DNA of 64,000 bases, from NCBI GenBank assembly GCA_037447655.1, contig JBBHKE010002945.1:124001-188000 (forward strand). The letters run 5' to 3'. Made by a program: the position numbers and the translations under genes. Source of the DNA: Zygnema cylindricum (Eukaryota; Streptophyta; Zygnematophyceae; Zygnematales; Zygnemataceae). Positions 20,815-41,009 of this stretch are shown piece by piece. Every line of letters begins with the position of its first letter. Positions within the stretch are counted from its first letter, which is position 1. The notes under the pieces are model-generated. The model had not been told where the DNA came from and did not search any database. It saw only the letters and a program-made list of their open reading frames with translations.

Positions 20815-21832
20815 TTGGAAAGATCCGAAGAGACCTTCGGTGGACGACCTTGCTCCCTCTTGTTGCCTCGGCCGCCACCACCACCTCTCAGGCCACCTCC
20901 TCTACCACCTCCTCTACCACCGGCATAGTTAAGATCCGGGGTTTTGGGAGTAGTAGAGTTGAGAACTCCTCCTCCTCCACTTGAAGAAGCCGATGGAGTT
21001 CCCTCCGACATTTTGATAAAATTGACGGTGAATCCCAAAGTGTTATCCACCTTGGCTCTTAAAATAGCTTTAAGATGCGAAAGCCTCTCCGCTAAAGCAT
21101 TAAGAAAAACGCTTAACTTATCCGCATCCAAAATAACTCGACCATTGTTGAGTAATTTACTTGAGTATAATATTGAAGCGCTTCACGGCATCATCCATCA
21201 ATTCATTTGACTTTATTTTAAAATTCATAAAGTCCGTATAAACATATTGACCCTTGTTCTTAACGCCTTTCTCATATTGCTCCTCAAGTGCTTGCCAACA
21301 CTCATGGGCCGTTTCGTGAGCGAGGAAATCATCAAGCACGAAAGAAGTGCAATTCTTCATCAAACCGGTCGTTGCCGCAATATCCTTCAATCTCCATTGA
21401 GCACGTGCCTTACTCTCCGTTGGCATCTTTTCCTCTCCATTGACAATCCTCTAAAGCCTCTTGAGGATAAGTTGATTTGAAATAAATTTCTTCCAAACCG
21501 CATAATTGGTGCCATTAAAGGCTACGGATTTCCACGACATATTATAATCATCTTCATTATCCAATGCCTCTTCAAAATCTGAATCTTCCTTTATCTTTGC
21601 TTTACATTTTCTAATTCTCTCTTTTATCTCACTCTCATTAGCTCCTCCACTGAATGGATCGGCAACCTGAAATGAAGCAAATTCTCTTTTCTCACTAGAT
21701 TGAGTTAGAAATCGTGAATCTACACATCTCATTAATGTATCAAACATCTCCTCAAATTTTCTCTCCGTATTCCGAGTCCCCTCAAATTGACAACCCGAAA
21801 AACTGAACTCTCTTGCTCTCTCCGAAGTCGAC
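20811..21832 (-). pseudogene. Copia gag (UBN2/DUF4219-type), broken
   Basis: Starts MSTSERAREFSFSG. The segment around 21490-21540 reads FNGTNYAVWKKFISNQL, the conserved start of plant Copia gag. A stop follows at 21451. The frame resumes at 21426 with SKARAQWRLKDIAATTG and HECWQALEEQYEKGVKNKG, typical of the UBN2 gag domain. Another break lies near 21157. A Gly-rich tail follows at 20840-20990. Three pieces separated by stops mean no gag protein can be made. Confidence 0.85.
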
Positions 21833-22352
21833 ATGGGGGAAAGAGTATTAGAGCGAAAAATGGAGAAACTCGTTTCCATGGTGAAAGAAAAATAAACAGT
21901 TGCATTGGAGTTGGAGAATGAGATAAACCGGACAAAAATTGAAAAATAGAATTTTAAATCAATTTTGGAAAAGGATAAGAAGGTACATCGACTCGCATTA
22001 AATATTGAGAAAGGACGTTGTGAACTTGAAAAACAGATACTGCCATGGACTTTAGAAATGGAAAAATAAACAGTTCTTGTTGAAATTTTAAATCAACTTT
22101 GGAAAAGGATAAGAAGGTACATCGACTCGCATTAAATATTGAGAAGGGACATTGTGAACTTGAAAAACAGATATTGCCATGGACTTTAGAAATGGAAAAA
22201 TAAACAGTTCTTGTTGAATTGGACAAGGAAAAAAAGAGATTAGAACTCGAGAAAGAGACAATTCTGGAGAAAGAAAAAGAGGCGAATCGTTTGCGAGAAC
22301 GATTAAAAAAAGTGGAAGAAAAAATGGACAACATGGGCAACATAGACCAGAA

Positions 22353-22838
22353 GTGGAAAAAAAATTGAAAGAAAAAGATAAGAAACTTGACGAGTTGTTT
22401 TTGGCTGTTGAACAACATTTAAAAGAGGAGGAGCTTCTAATGGTGCTGCGGGGAAAGGAGGAGGAAATAAAACAAATCCAAACCTATGTGCTCACGTCTC
22501 TAGAAAAACCTATTTCTCCAAGCGTGGAATTGGAAATGGGGAGGGAGGGTGGGGCAAGTCTGGATGGCAAAAATGAAAACAATGGAGAATTTTCAAGAAC
22601 TCGTGGAAAAGATGTGAATGGAAATGAGGGACTTCCAGATAAACACATCAAGGAACATAAAAGAAGATTGGCACAAGTGAAAGGGGAATGGGGAAAAAAA
22701 GAAACGGATGGGAGGAAGTGGAAGGGGATAAGAAAAGGTTTGGAGGATGAGAAGATAGCAGCCCAAACTAATACAATACAATTGACTTTCCAGGAAAACA
22801 ATGTGAGAGAAAGGTTTTTGGCTCAAATGAGAAAATAA
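22353..22838 (+). pseudogene. C-terminal part of the coiled-coil ORF (copy B)
   Basis: 161 codons: LKEKDKKLDELFLAVEQHLK continues the coiled coil. A hydrophilic tail follows, with DGKNENNGEFSRTRGKDVNG and LTFQENNVRERFLAQMRK. The equivalent in copy A is frameshifted, so this shows the original downstream reading. No start of its own is credible. Confidence 0.45.
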
Positions 22839-23934
22839 AACGGATGAGAGGAAGTGGAAGGAGATAACAAGAGGTTTGGAGGATGGGAAGGTAGCAGCCC
22901 AACAGAATGCAAGAGAATTGATATTTCACGTAAACAACTTGAGTGTAGGAGAAAAAGTGGAGGTTTTACAAAAGGTGAAAACGGACGGAGTGTTGCGAGA
23001 AATCCTCGAATTCTGGGGAATATTATGGAAGAGTAACGAAAATATTTGAAAGTTTTTTTGGGTTAAGAACAGGAACAATTGAAACACAAAAGAAAATGAG
23101 GAGTTGAGGGAATTCTTCAAGAAAATTTACAGGCGAGTGGGACATCAGTGATACAATCTTCAGCTTGCAAGGAGTCTATTCTTTTCATTACTCAAATTTC
23201 GAGGAGAGGAGAATCATATTCTCAAGTTGATCCAATAGGAGGACCAGAATCGAGGACAGAAGAAATGAGAAAGTTGATTTAGTTCAATTCTCCGTGGTCA
23301 AATTTTCCTCTCGAGGGGTCTACCTTGAGGGAGGGAGGGAGGGAGGTAGGTCAAAACATGAAGGAGGCTCGGACAAGCTCGACTTTGGTCGCTCCACTTT
23401 GATCTTGCCTTAAAGGGACTTGAAGGCAAATTGGGGGGATCCTCTAAGGCTTTAGACACGATGTTTCCTCAGTCTTAAATAGTTAGTGGGTTGACTTCTA
23501 ATAAATAAACACCAGCTGTACAGTTTTGTAGAATCTTGTTTCTTTTGGAACAAAATAGAAAATAGGTGTGCATTTGTACAAAATCTTGTTTGTTTCCATC
23601 TCATTCGCGATCGTATATGACTTTTTTGCCCTGTTTATGAAACAGAGAGAAGATTAAGGGCTAAAATATAAAAATGTAGATATATATTTGGAAGAGTGTG
23701 GTTTGTGAATATGTTTTTGTTTGACTTGTACGTCCCTGATCCTTAGTTGAAAATAGGAGATCTCTTAATTATGAGATCCATCTTCGTCATCATTACCATT
23801 TTGATTAATCTTGCAGTCAATGGACTCCATAGTAAAATTTGGAATAACCGCGTCGACTCTGCTAATAATCAGTTGAACCTTATCCCAAATGAATCCTCTA
23901 TTTAGCTTTATGATAGACAACTCTAACCGGGTCC

Positions 23935-24570
23935 GTTGTATTCAGCTACATTTCATATGAGTTCAGTTTCAATTAAAATTTCAGTTGAATTTTTGTATAT
24001 CTCAATTACAGGGCGCCCAATTCAACTCAATCGGGCTCGATTCAGTTCAATTCAGTTTTACTTTAGTTCAATCCTGTTCAATTTTGATTGAATTCCATCA
24101 AATAGCTTAATTTTTAACAATTCGAGTTTTTTTCAATTCAATCTTACTTTCTTTCGGTTCAATTTCAATTTAAGTAAGTTCAATGTGATTTCAATTCAAT
24201 CCGATATAGCTTTATCACTTTCAATTCAGTCTAATTCAGTTTAATTTTAAGGAAATTCATATCAATTGGAATTTAATTACAGTTTAATCTAAATTTATTT
24301 TTTCTCATCTCAATCCGATTCTGTTTAGCTCAATTTTTGTTCATTCATTCAGTTTTAATTTATCTCAACTTATTTTCAGTTCAAATTTTGAACAAATGTA
24401 AATAAATCTTAGTTCAAATAAGCTCATCTGTGTTTGTTTCAATTTAGTTTAGTTTTATTGAATTGCATTTCAAGTCAATTTCAATACAATTTCATATCAA
24501 TCTCGATGCAATTGAGAATAATTTAAATTGAAGTTAAGCTCAATGTCCTTTCATTTCCGTTCAGTTCAGT
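23935..24570. repeat. Degenerate TTCAA/TTCAG simple repeat (copy B)
   Basis: Counterpart of 17155-17800; same words, with independent small changes. Confidence 0.75.
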
Positions 24571-24815
24571 TGAAGTTAAGAAACCACGCTGCCTAGAAAA
24601 AAAAAAATCTCAAGAGTTAAACACGTGTACTGTTTTTGAAAATCGAATAAGATGCTTAAGAAAAAAATGCACTGTCTCAATGATTGTAATTTTTCTAAAA
24701 ATCAAAATTATGTTCAATTGTCGGGTACACTCTCCTTCGTAGTTGTACCTTGTCGTAATTCTCGTACTTTTCGTACTAGCGACAGCCGTCTTTAAGTTTA
24801 TAACTGGGTTCAGGT

Positions 24816-25866
24816 CCGCCGAAGCGAACCAATCGATTTCCGCATAAGCCAAACAAAAATTGTTCAAATCGGTAAGGAATTCGAGAAACCAAACTGGCAA
24901 AAAACCGGCTCACTTCGGTTTCAAACAGTTTCGTCCCAAAATCAGCACAGTACAGTATACACTGTACTAGTGGGGTGTCTTTGAAGGGGTGTTTAGTTAC
25001 GCAAAAGGTTATGATTGTTGTTTTTAGAAAGCTTTAGTCCTCTTTATGCCTCAGCTGTGAGAGAGAGCTGTTCAGGACTTAAGCTATTTTTGGTTGAGTT
25101 CGGTTCAGTACTTACCGAAATTAGTGTGACAGTGAAGTTGGGAGTTCACGGTTCATTCACACTTGGGACACGTGTCGTCACTTGGGAGAATGCGTGAGTA
25201 TGTCCTCCGTGGACGTACGGAAATTCGGCAGGACCACTGGACTTCGTGAAGTCAATTCTACGGTGCCAAATCCTCTAATCGGACCGCTGACAGCCGCCGC
25301 CAACAAATAGTGACGAGGCGTGACCAGATCATTATCACTTTACGTTGTCTGAACTTCGGTGTAAATATTTGTGATAGAATGTTAGATGTACGGCTGGAAT
25401 GCCTCCGTACAGCTTAGTGTAGTTTCGGTGTATAAAAGTAGGACTTAGTGAATTTGATTTTTAGGAACAAATGATATGAAAACTGTACATTCAGTTTTAT
25501 GTAATTTCATTTCTACATATCTCACAGATTTGTAAGCGGAATTGATTGAAATTTTGTGTGTTTGTCCCTTTGAATGTTATCTACATTGTGAAAAATTTTC
25601 AGGACGTTTGGAGCATTTTTCTGAAAGTTATAGTCTGTCAAAGTTTCTGTTCAGCCATCGGTATTTGTGGAAGCTTCCTCTCTTGATTTGTTCTACGATG
25701 ACTACTGCTGCATCTTCTTCATCTTCAATACCAGCACTTGTCTCAGAACAACAATGATGACGTACATAAAAGTGTATGAACGATGTACGAGCTTTACACT
25801 CGTTTCGGATTGGGCCAAAACCGTTTCAAACCCAACTAAACCGTGGTTCCAGCTTATTCTCTAACG
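24816..25866. other. No confident gene; unique-looking spacer
   Basis: Frames are short. An ATG at about 25200 opens a 36-codon frame ending at a TAG near 25309; nothing identifies it. The rest is AT-rich. Confidence 0.35.
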
Positions 25867-27790
25867 GTTAAAAACATAGTTCAAAAGTAGGTGAAAGTAG
25901 GCCCATACAATATGCCTATTGTACGCAAAACATACAATACGACCTTAAGACCCATATTGTATTGGTCGCAAAATAAAAAAATAGTAACAGGGTTGAATTG
26001 CACATCGATCGATAGAGAACTAAACGTCATGTCTAAATTTTGAAAAACATTCGGACAAAAAATTATTTTTCTGTGAGTTTTGAGGTATTTTTTATTTAAA
26101 CCGTTAGATTTGGGAGATCAGACGGTCGCTGATAAAAGTAGCGATCTAAAAAGATCACATGAAAGGCCCATAACACAACTTACGATAGGACTATCGTTAA
26201 ATTTGGACGATCGGACAATCGCTGATCAAAGTAGCGATCTAAGAAGATCACATAAAAAGCACATAACACAACTTACGATAAAGGCGCCTACAAAAGGCCT
26301 ACAATAGAAACGCCTACTTATGAACTATAGTTCAAAAGTATGCGTTTTTATTTTTTATGGTAGGCCTTTGGTAGGCGCACAAAACTTGGCACAAAACTCG
26401 CGTAGAGTAGGCATACCGTATGTGTGTGCATTGTGCACACTCTTGTACGGACGTACGGATCTGACGTATGATCATAGTACAGCGCACGCCGCCGAACGAA
26501 ATTTTTTAGTGAACTGACACGGCGTAGGATGACATTCCGCGGGAAAGAAAACCTGGAGAAAAAAAACGTTTGGTTACTGTCTGGTTGGTAGTGTTGGGCA
26601 TCAATAACCATTTGCCGATATTTGATATATATCGAATTTCAGGTACCCGATAATGGATATATTGCGTCGATATATCGAAAAGCTAAATATCGCAAAATAT
26701 CGGCAATATATCGCCAATATATCGTATCGTCAATATATCGAGGCTTTCTAAAACAAAAAATTATAACTATTTTTGCTACTGCTGCTATAACTAATGCTGC
26801 TGCATCTTGTAGTAAATATCCTAAAGCATTTCAGTGTCATTATCCTCTTCACCTCCCATGCTAACTCCCATCCTTTGGGAATCCATGGAGAAAACTAAAA
26901 GTGTAACCTTTCTATAATATCAGACGCTCGAAATGGATAAGCCGTAATGGCTACCAATCTGCAGATTGGTAGATGCATACAAAAATGCTTGCAGATTGGT
27001 AGGCATTCCTGTCTGAAAGCATGAAAAGAACAGTCTGCAATTATTTTTCAGATTATACTTTAACTTAATTAGTGTGACCTTTTGGTATGTGAAATCTTTA
27101 CGTACTAAATAATTAATAATATCAATTACGGAATTATTACTTTTTTGTTGGTTACATTTGCGGCGTCTACCTTTAAGTCACGGGACAAAAATAACGTCGT
27201 ACGTCGCGTATCAAACAATTTGTATCCATCGCTAAAATAACATATTATATAAAATATTAAACTTAAAAAATGTTATATATCGCGATAATTTTTGTTAGTC
27301 TCGGTACGATATATCGAGAAGTTTGCTCGATCGATATTCGATATATCGAATATCGTCGCGATATGAAATTACCCGATACCCAACACTACCGGTTGGTCAA
27401 TTTGAGGCTTTATTTAGTGTGGCCTTCAAAATTGCATACGCTAATATGACAGATAGTCCTATCGTTAGTTGTGTTATGGGCTTTTCATGTGATCTTGTTA
27501 GATCGTTTCTTTGATTAGCAACCGTCCGATTGTCCGAATCTGACGGTTTAAATAAAAAATACCTCTAAACTCACAGAAAATATTTTTTTGTCCGAATGTT
27601 TTTCAAAATTTAGACATGACGTTTAATCCTCTATCGATCGATGTGCAACTCAACCTTGTTACTGTTTTTTTTTCATTTTGCGACCCATACAATATGGGTC
27701 TTAAGGTCATATACTCCTATTGTATGTTTTACTTACAATAGGCATATTGTATGGGCCTACTTTCACCTACTTTTGAACTATGGTTTAAAA
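25867..27790. mobile_element. Composite hAT-like element, foldback termini, with a nested second element
   Basis: Begins 'catagttcaaaagtaggtga' at 25875 and ends with its exact reverse complement at 27782. About 350 bp inward of each end are inverted copies of each other (for example 'atcgatcgatagagaactaa' against 'cctctatcgatcgatgtgca'). Flanking 8-mers gttaaaaa (25867-25874) and gtttaaaa (27783-27790) match at 7 of 8, the size of a hAT target duplication. A palindromic junction 'tgaactatagttca' at 26321-26334 marks two head-to-head copies. No transposase is visible. A second element is nested at 26589-27388. Confidence 0.8.
26589..27388. mobile_element. hAT-like MITE nested in the composite element (TAGTGTTGGG family)
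   Basis: Termini 'tagtgttgggcatc' and 'gatacccaacacta' are inverted repeats with one mismatch. Flanking 8-mers ctggttgg (26581-26588) and ccggttgg (27389-27396) match at 7 of 8. The interior is rich in 'gatatatcg' words near both ends and codes for nothing recognisable. The 800-bp size and lack of coding sequence make it non-autonomous. Confidence 0.8.
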
Positions 27791-28814
27791 CGAGATGGTT
27801 CGAAATGTATGCCTAAAGCATAATTGTTCAAAACGTAGTTACGCACGTTTCGAACGCGCGTACAATACGTAGAAATTGGAGAGGTCGATTTGAAAAAATT
27901 GTAAAAAACGTTAAATAATTTTTTTTCAGTACAAATCCGTACATTTAAAAAAAAAATTGAACATGTACCGCAGTTTGTACGCTTTCCATTAAATGAGCGG
28001 TGAAAACAATATATAATTAAATAATTATCACACCCCACGTATACATCAAAATATCTACATCAACTGGTTATGGACGAATATACCGAAATGTATAAGACGG
28101 CTTATACAGGCGCATGTTCAATTTTTTGAGAAATGCATTTTTATTATAATAAAATTGCTTGTCTTTCACAGACAGGCAGCCATGGCCTTCTCTCTCTACC
28201 TCTCCGAGTGCATGCAACTTAAAAAAAACTAAGTTCAAGCCATATGCAGATTCCTTTTTTCATCATTCAACATTGCAAGACGTAACACATTGATAAAAAA
28301 AAAAAAAAAAACAATCACATTAGAACAAAAATATATATATATATATATGTCCTTTAACTATTTTTACTTTAAATCTTCTTCCCCTACATTGAATTGTGTG
28401 ATTTTTCGAGTTCAACTGTTCAAGTAATAATGGCGGCTTCTTTTCGAAATTTGATGAAGACGCCCGTACAAAATTTGAACTCACGGCGCTCAAATAGTGT
28501 GACGCCGCAACGTCTTTTTTAGGAAATATTTGTAGACGTCACATTATTTTCCCGTACAATCCATGTACATTCTGCTCGGTTTACTGAACAGAAAGTACGT
28601 ATACGTGCTTTAAATCTTTTTTGTAAACTACCGTATAGTTAGCGTAAAAAATCTAACAATATTTTGTTTATTAGTTTCCGTAAAATGTCAGTTTCAGTTT
28701 ACAGTAGACGTTTTTTTGCGTATTTTTGAAAAGTCACGTACAATACGTAGAAACTGGAAAAAATGAAAAAATAGGCTTGTATTGAACAACTAGGGCCTAA
28801 AGGAAATTACAAAA
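27791..28814. other. No gene seen; AT-rich spacer
   Basis: Homopolymer A/T runs and a short (TA)n at 28330-28350. No coding block found. Confidence 0.45.
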
Positions 28815-29132
28815 AAGGAATTGATCATGACAGTTACTGTTTTGGTTGCGCACAGTCAAAAAATGTACGTTTGAAGTACACATTGGTACAAATAAAGTAC
28901 CGTTGAGTATAAATTTGACGGTCAATCGGTTGGACATCTTTGACTTTCATAATATTGCTTCAACCGCTTAAATTTTTGCCGCGCTTGCGAACGTCGACCG
29001 TCATAATAAAATTAGTAATTCACACGGTCGGCGAGCGTTTACGGTAACAAAACGGCGGCGACCACATGTAAATAAAATGGTTGCAGACAGTAACTTTTTG
29101 TCGTTATGTGAGCTCCACGGTGAGAGCACTTA

Positions 29133-29910
29133 GGGTGTGTCCCCATGTACTTGTAACTTAGCGAACTTACTTTGTATTTTAGCGCGGATCCGCCGGACCC
29201 GGTTTTCAAGTGTCCCTATGTCTGTAAGGACGAAATCGCAACTTACTCTTGTGACTATTGTATACGTCGACAATATATGTGACGGTTGTCAACGTCTACA
29301 ATCTCTTGTCGCACGTTATTTTTTGGAACTGCTTTGTGACGTCGCATGTCTTATCGTGACATTGTAGACGTACCGCATTGCAACCTTGCAATTTTACGGT
29401 TGAAGAAGATGCGCTTTGCCCTTCGCGTCGCTTGTCCGCTCGAGGTGAAATGGCATTGGAATTTGATGACCCCTGCAAATAAAAAATCCGTACAAGACGA
29501 AAACGGACAAAATCAAACAAACTGTGTACATCTTTTCGTCTTTTTATAACGCAAACGGACAGAAAAAATAGCGAACTATGTATTTTTCTTTGTCCTTGGA
29601 AATCGTATTTTTTTTTTCGAAATTCAAGGCACGTGCGAAAAAATGTTCCTATTTGTCAATCGAAAAAACCTAATTTTAAGTCACATCGCGCATGTGTTTT
29701 AAACAAAGGTTTGAAGATGACGTTTTTTGTCGTAGAAGTGGGTCGAAAAGCACAAGACGACAAATTTTCGTACATCCTAAGTTTAAGGATGACGCAAATT
29801 GTACTCTACAAATTTGTGATTCCTTTGTACGGTTGCAACTTAGGCAGTACGGCGCTAAGTTTTACGGCAAAACGACAGAAAAAAACCCTTATGCACATGG
29901 GGACACACCC
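29133..29910. mobile_element. PIF/Harbinger-like MITE with TTA target duplication
   Basis: Termini 'gggtgtgtccccatgt' and 'acatggggacacaccc' are perfect 16-bp inverted repeats. TTA flanks both sides (29130-29132 and 29911-29913). The opposite arm of the surrounding inverted repeat has the unoccupied site 'agcacttagccgcaaaa' (read in reverse at about 31617-31640) with one TTA, which confirms the boundaries. Short ORFs inside are not a transposase. Confidence 0.93.
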
Positions 29911-30230
29911 TTAGCGGCAAAATTGAAATTGAATCGTCTAAGTGTTACATTGAACTTAGACGCAAAGTGAAACGAAACCTATTGAAACTGAAAGTACTAT
30001 AAGTCTCGTACGGAAATATTATAACGCACGAAACGAAATAAACTTTTGTAATAAAACAAACCGGCGTAAAAATATCATTTAAAATTAAATGAAAAAAATG
30101 AGCGTCGTCACGCGCGACAAAATCGAGCCACGCTATTTACGAATCAACATACTTACATTGACAAGATCGTAGCAGGATCAGCCGTATAAAAGTATTGCCG
30201 CTTTGTCGTACACATAAATTACTTTCGTGG

Positions 30231-30400
30231 TAGAGGTCGCAAACGGTCAACCGAAACCGTGACCGACCGTTAACCGACCGCCCACGCCGGATCCGGAATG
30301 GATTCGGTTGCCAAATTTTGGTGGTCGGGCGGTTACGGACAGTTGAAAAAATAAAACGGTCGGTTTCGGGTATGATTTTTTTTGACTTTTGCGACCTCTG
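30231..30400 (+). mobile_element. Internally deleted MITE (CAGAGGTCGCAAA family)
   Basis: Starts 'tagaggtcgcaaacggtcaa' and ends 'gacttttgcgacctctg'; both ends match the full copy at 44444-45137, but the middle ~520 bp are missing. The flanks give no 8-bp duplication, so it probably moved with surrounding rearrangement. Confidence 0.75.
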
Positions 30401-30458
30401 TTGTCAATGTAAGTATGTTGATTCGTAATAGCGCGACGCAATTTTTTCGTCCACGGAA

Positions 30459-31083
30459 CAAAGTTCGCAAAAGTCAAAAAAAATCATATCCGAAACCGGC
30501 CGTTTTTTTTTTTTCAAAATCTGAGTAACTGACGCCCGACCGAGTTTTGTCACGCTCCAAAATTGTTAACCGTTAACCGACCGTCGTTTACGAAAAAAAA
30601 AATTAACCGAATCTTGATTTTTCGCGACTAACCGTGCCCGCCCGTAACCGAAAAAGTACAAAATTAATCAATGTACGATGGAATAAGCCAATAATTACGA
30701 TTTGTCGCGTTCCTTAAGATTTGTGAAATGAATAGTGTACTATCGTGTCAGATTTGCGACGCTTTGTCGCGTTCCCTTTGATTTGTAAAATAAATAGCTT
30801 ACTACAGTACCGTGTCAGATTTGCGACGCTAATCATGATGCCACGTACTTCCACGATACCAAAAGTACAAAGAACAATAATGTTGGAAAAAAAAAGTACA
30901 AAATTTTCATTTTTTTTGGTTTTTTGTTTGACCGACCGTAAGTGACCGTTTTTTTTTTCCTGGTGAGTCAACCGACCGTAACCGCCCGACCCCCAAAATT
31001 TGGCAACCGAATCCGTTCCGGATCCGGCGCGGGCGGTCGGTTAACGGTCGGTCACGGTTTCGGTTGACCGTTTGCGACCTCTG
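30459..31083 (-). mobile_element. MITE (CAGAGGTCGCAAA family), near full length
   Basis: Termini 'caaagttcgcaaaagtc' (two changes from the family end) and 'ccgtttgcgacctctg'. The interior parallels 44444-45137 in reverse, including three 'tgtcagatttgcgacgc' blocks reduced here to two. No flanking 8-bp duplication is evident. Confidence 0.8.
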
Positions 31084-31940
31084 ATTGACGGCGAAATGTT
31101 AGGATATTGGACGAATCGGCGTCGGCCGAAATCGTGCAGTCAAATTTTTGTTCAGTTCGCGTCAGTTATGTTTTGTTTCGTTCGGTACTGTACTTTTGTG
31201 TCGGTTCGGTTTGGTGCGACCGCCGACCGGTATTCATTTGTTCGAGTCGCACGCTGGTCGATTGCGAGGAAATGTTGGTTCGCGAAGCGTGACGCGATTT
31301 TTTCGTCCGCGGAAGTAATTTATGTGTAGGACAAAGCGGCAATACCTTTGTACGGCCGATCCTGCTACGATCTTGTCATTGTAAGTATGTTGATTCGTAA
31401 ATAGCGTGGCTAGATTTCGTCGCGCGTGACGACGCTCATTTTTTTCATTTAATTTTAAATGATATTTTTACGCCGGTTCGTTTTATGATAAAAGTTTATT
31501 TCGTTTCGTGCGTTATAATATTTTTGTACGAGACTTACAGTACTTTCATTTTCAATAGGTTTCGTTTCACTTTGCGTCTAAGTTCAATGTAACACTTATA
31601 CGATTCAATTTAAATTTTGCGGCTAAGTGCTCTCACCGTGGAGCTCACATAAAAGTTACTGTTTGCAACCATTTTATTTACATGTGGTCGCCATAGTTTT
31701 GTTACCGTAAACGCTCGCTGGCCGTGTGAATTGCTGATTTTATTATGACGGTCGACATTCGCAAGCGCGACAAAATTTTAAGCGGTTGAAACAATATTAT
31801 GAAAGTCAAAGATGTCCAACCGATTGACCGTCAAATTTATACTCAACGGTACTTTAATGTGTACTTCAGACGTACGTATTTTGACAAATGACGTAAGTGA
31901 CTGTGCGCAACCAAAACAGTCACTGTCATGATCAATTCCC

Positions 31941-32302
31941 TACAAAAATTGCGTAAATTTAAGTACATAAAGTGTAGTCATTCGATGTACGAAATCAGTA
32001 CAAAAAAACGCTAAATTTGACGACACGTCATTTAAGATTATGTTAATTTGTTTTTTTGTTTTGTTCCGTATTACTAAAAAATACATACAATATATATGTT
32101 TTAACTATTGTTCACAAGGAGGATGTCTCCTTAATATGCGGTCTCGGGCTCATTAGCTTTCCTTCGTGGCTCCTCCAAGCGAGTTTCCCAGGGTTTTGTG
32201 AAAGGGCTGTGCTAGGGTTTTTCAACAATTTGAAGATACTTTCTATTTTTCCTTCTGAAGTGATTTTACGTTAGTTTAGATTTTACTTACAGGTGACTTC
32301 CT
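31941..32302 (+). promoter_or_regulatory. Presumed promoter and 5' UTR of TYW1
   Basis: The stretch just before the ATG includes 'acttacag' at 32285-32292, a possible acceptor of a 5' UTR intron ending 10 bp upstream of the start codon. 'tagggttt' at 32213-32220 matches the plant telo-box in reverse, often found near starts of translation-related genes. Promoter function is inferred only. Confidence 0.35.
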
Positions 32303-40734
<8,432 letters not shown>

Positions 40735-41009
40735 GGGATAGGAAAGGTTTTTTTATGATTTTTTTTTTTTTTTTTTTTACTTTTGTTTATTGTGAAGGTT
40801 TCTGTTCTAGTTTTGACGTCGAAACTTAGTTCTTGAGGGAAAGTTTTGGGAGAGTTAGAGTGGAGGTGTCAAATGGGAGTTTGGGTTGTGTCAATTTATC
40901 AAAAGGGAGATGGAGTGGGTATGGAAGGAATTAGGGACACGGGGAATAAAAATTGTGTGCGAGAGAGCTATGGTTTTCAGCAATAAAGAAAAAAGCGTTG
41001 CATTTTCCT

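Larger units (their letters stand above)
18572..21832 (-). mobile_element. Decayed Ty1/Copia retrotransposon fragment without LTRs
   Basis: On the minus strand the order is gag, CCHC knuckle, protease, integrase, then the first residues leading into reverse transcriptase. This is the Copia order, with integrase before RT. The 5' edge is the gag ATG at 21832, with repeat copy B starting about 16 bp upstream of it. The 3' edge is just after LPKGKKVI, where the RT domain should begin. LTRs, primer-binding site, RT and RNase H are absent. Several stops and frameshifts split the polyprotein, so it is inactive. Confidence 0.92.
21848..24815 (+). repeat. Segmental repeat copy B (~2.9 kb)
   Basis: Same-orientation copy of 15146-18068. 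It begins abruptly at 'ttagagcgaaaaatgga' next to the Copia gag start and so lacks the first two thirds of the coiled-coil ORF. It contains an internal duplication of about 115 bp: the 'ttttaaatcaactttggaaa'...'tggaaaaataaacagttctt' block occurs at about 21950-22080 and again at 22085-22215. Copy B carries in-frame stops early on and is 5'-truncated relative to A. Confidence 0.85.
28815..31940. repeat. Large inverted repeat (~635-bp arms) around a MITE cluster
   Basis: The left arm (28815-30230, with a 781-bp insertion) and right arm (about 31305-31940) are reverse complements with scattered changes. Shared blocks include 'ggaattgatcatgacagtta', 'gaccgtcataataaaatt' and 'cgctatttacgaatcaacat'. 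The spacer 30231-31304 holds two copies of the CAGAGGTCGCAAA element. No matching target duplication was found outside the arms. Confidence 0.85.

Noticed and set aside
25200-25309. 36-codon ORF (start MSSVDVRKFGRTTGL)
   Set aside because: Too short, with no family match or splice partner that I can identify.
28815-31940. A full autonomous DNA transposon with ~635-bp terminal repeats
   Set aside because: No transposase in the spacer and no target duplication outside the arms; the centre is made of MITEs.
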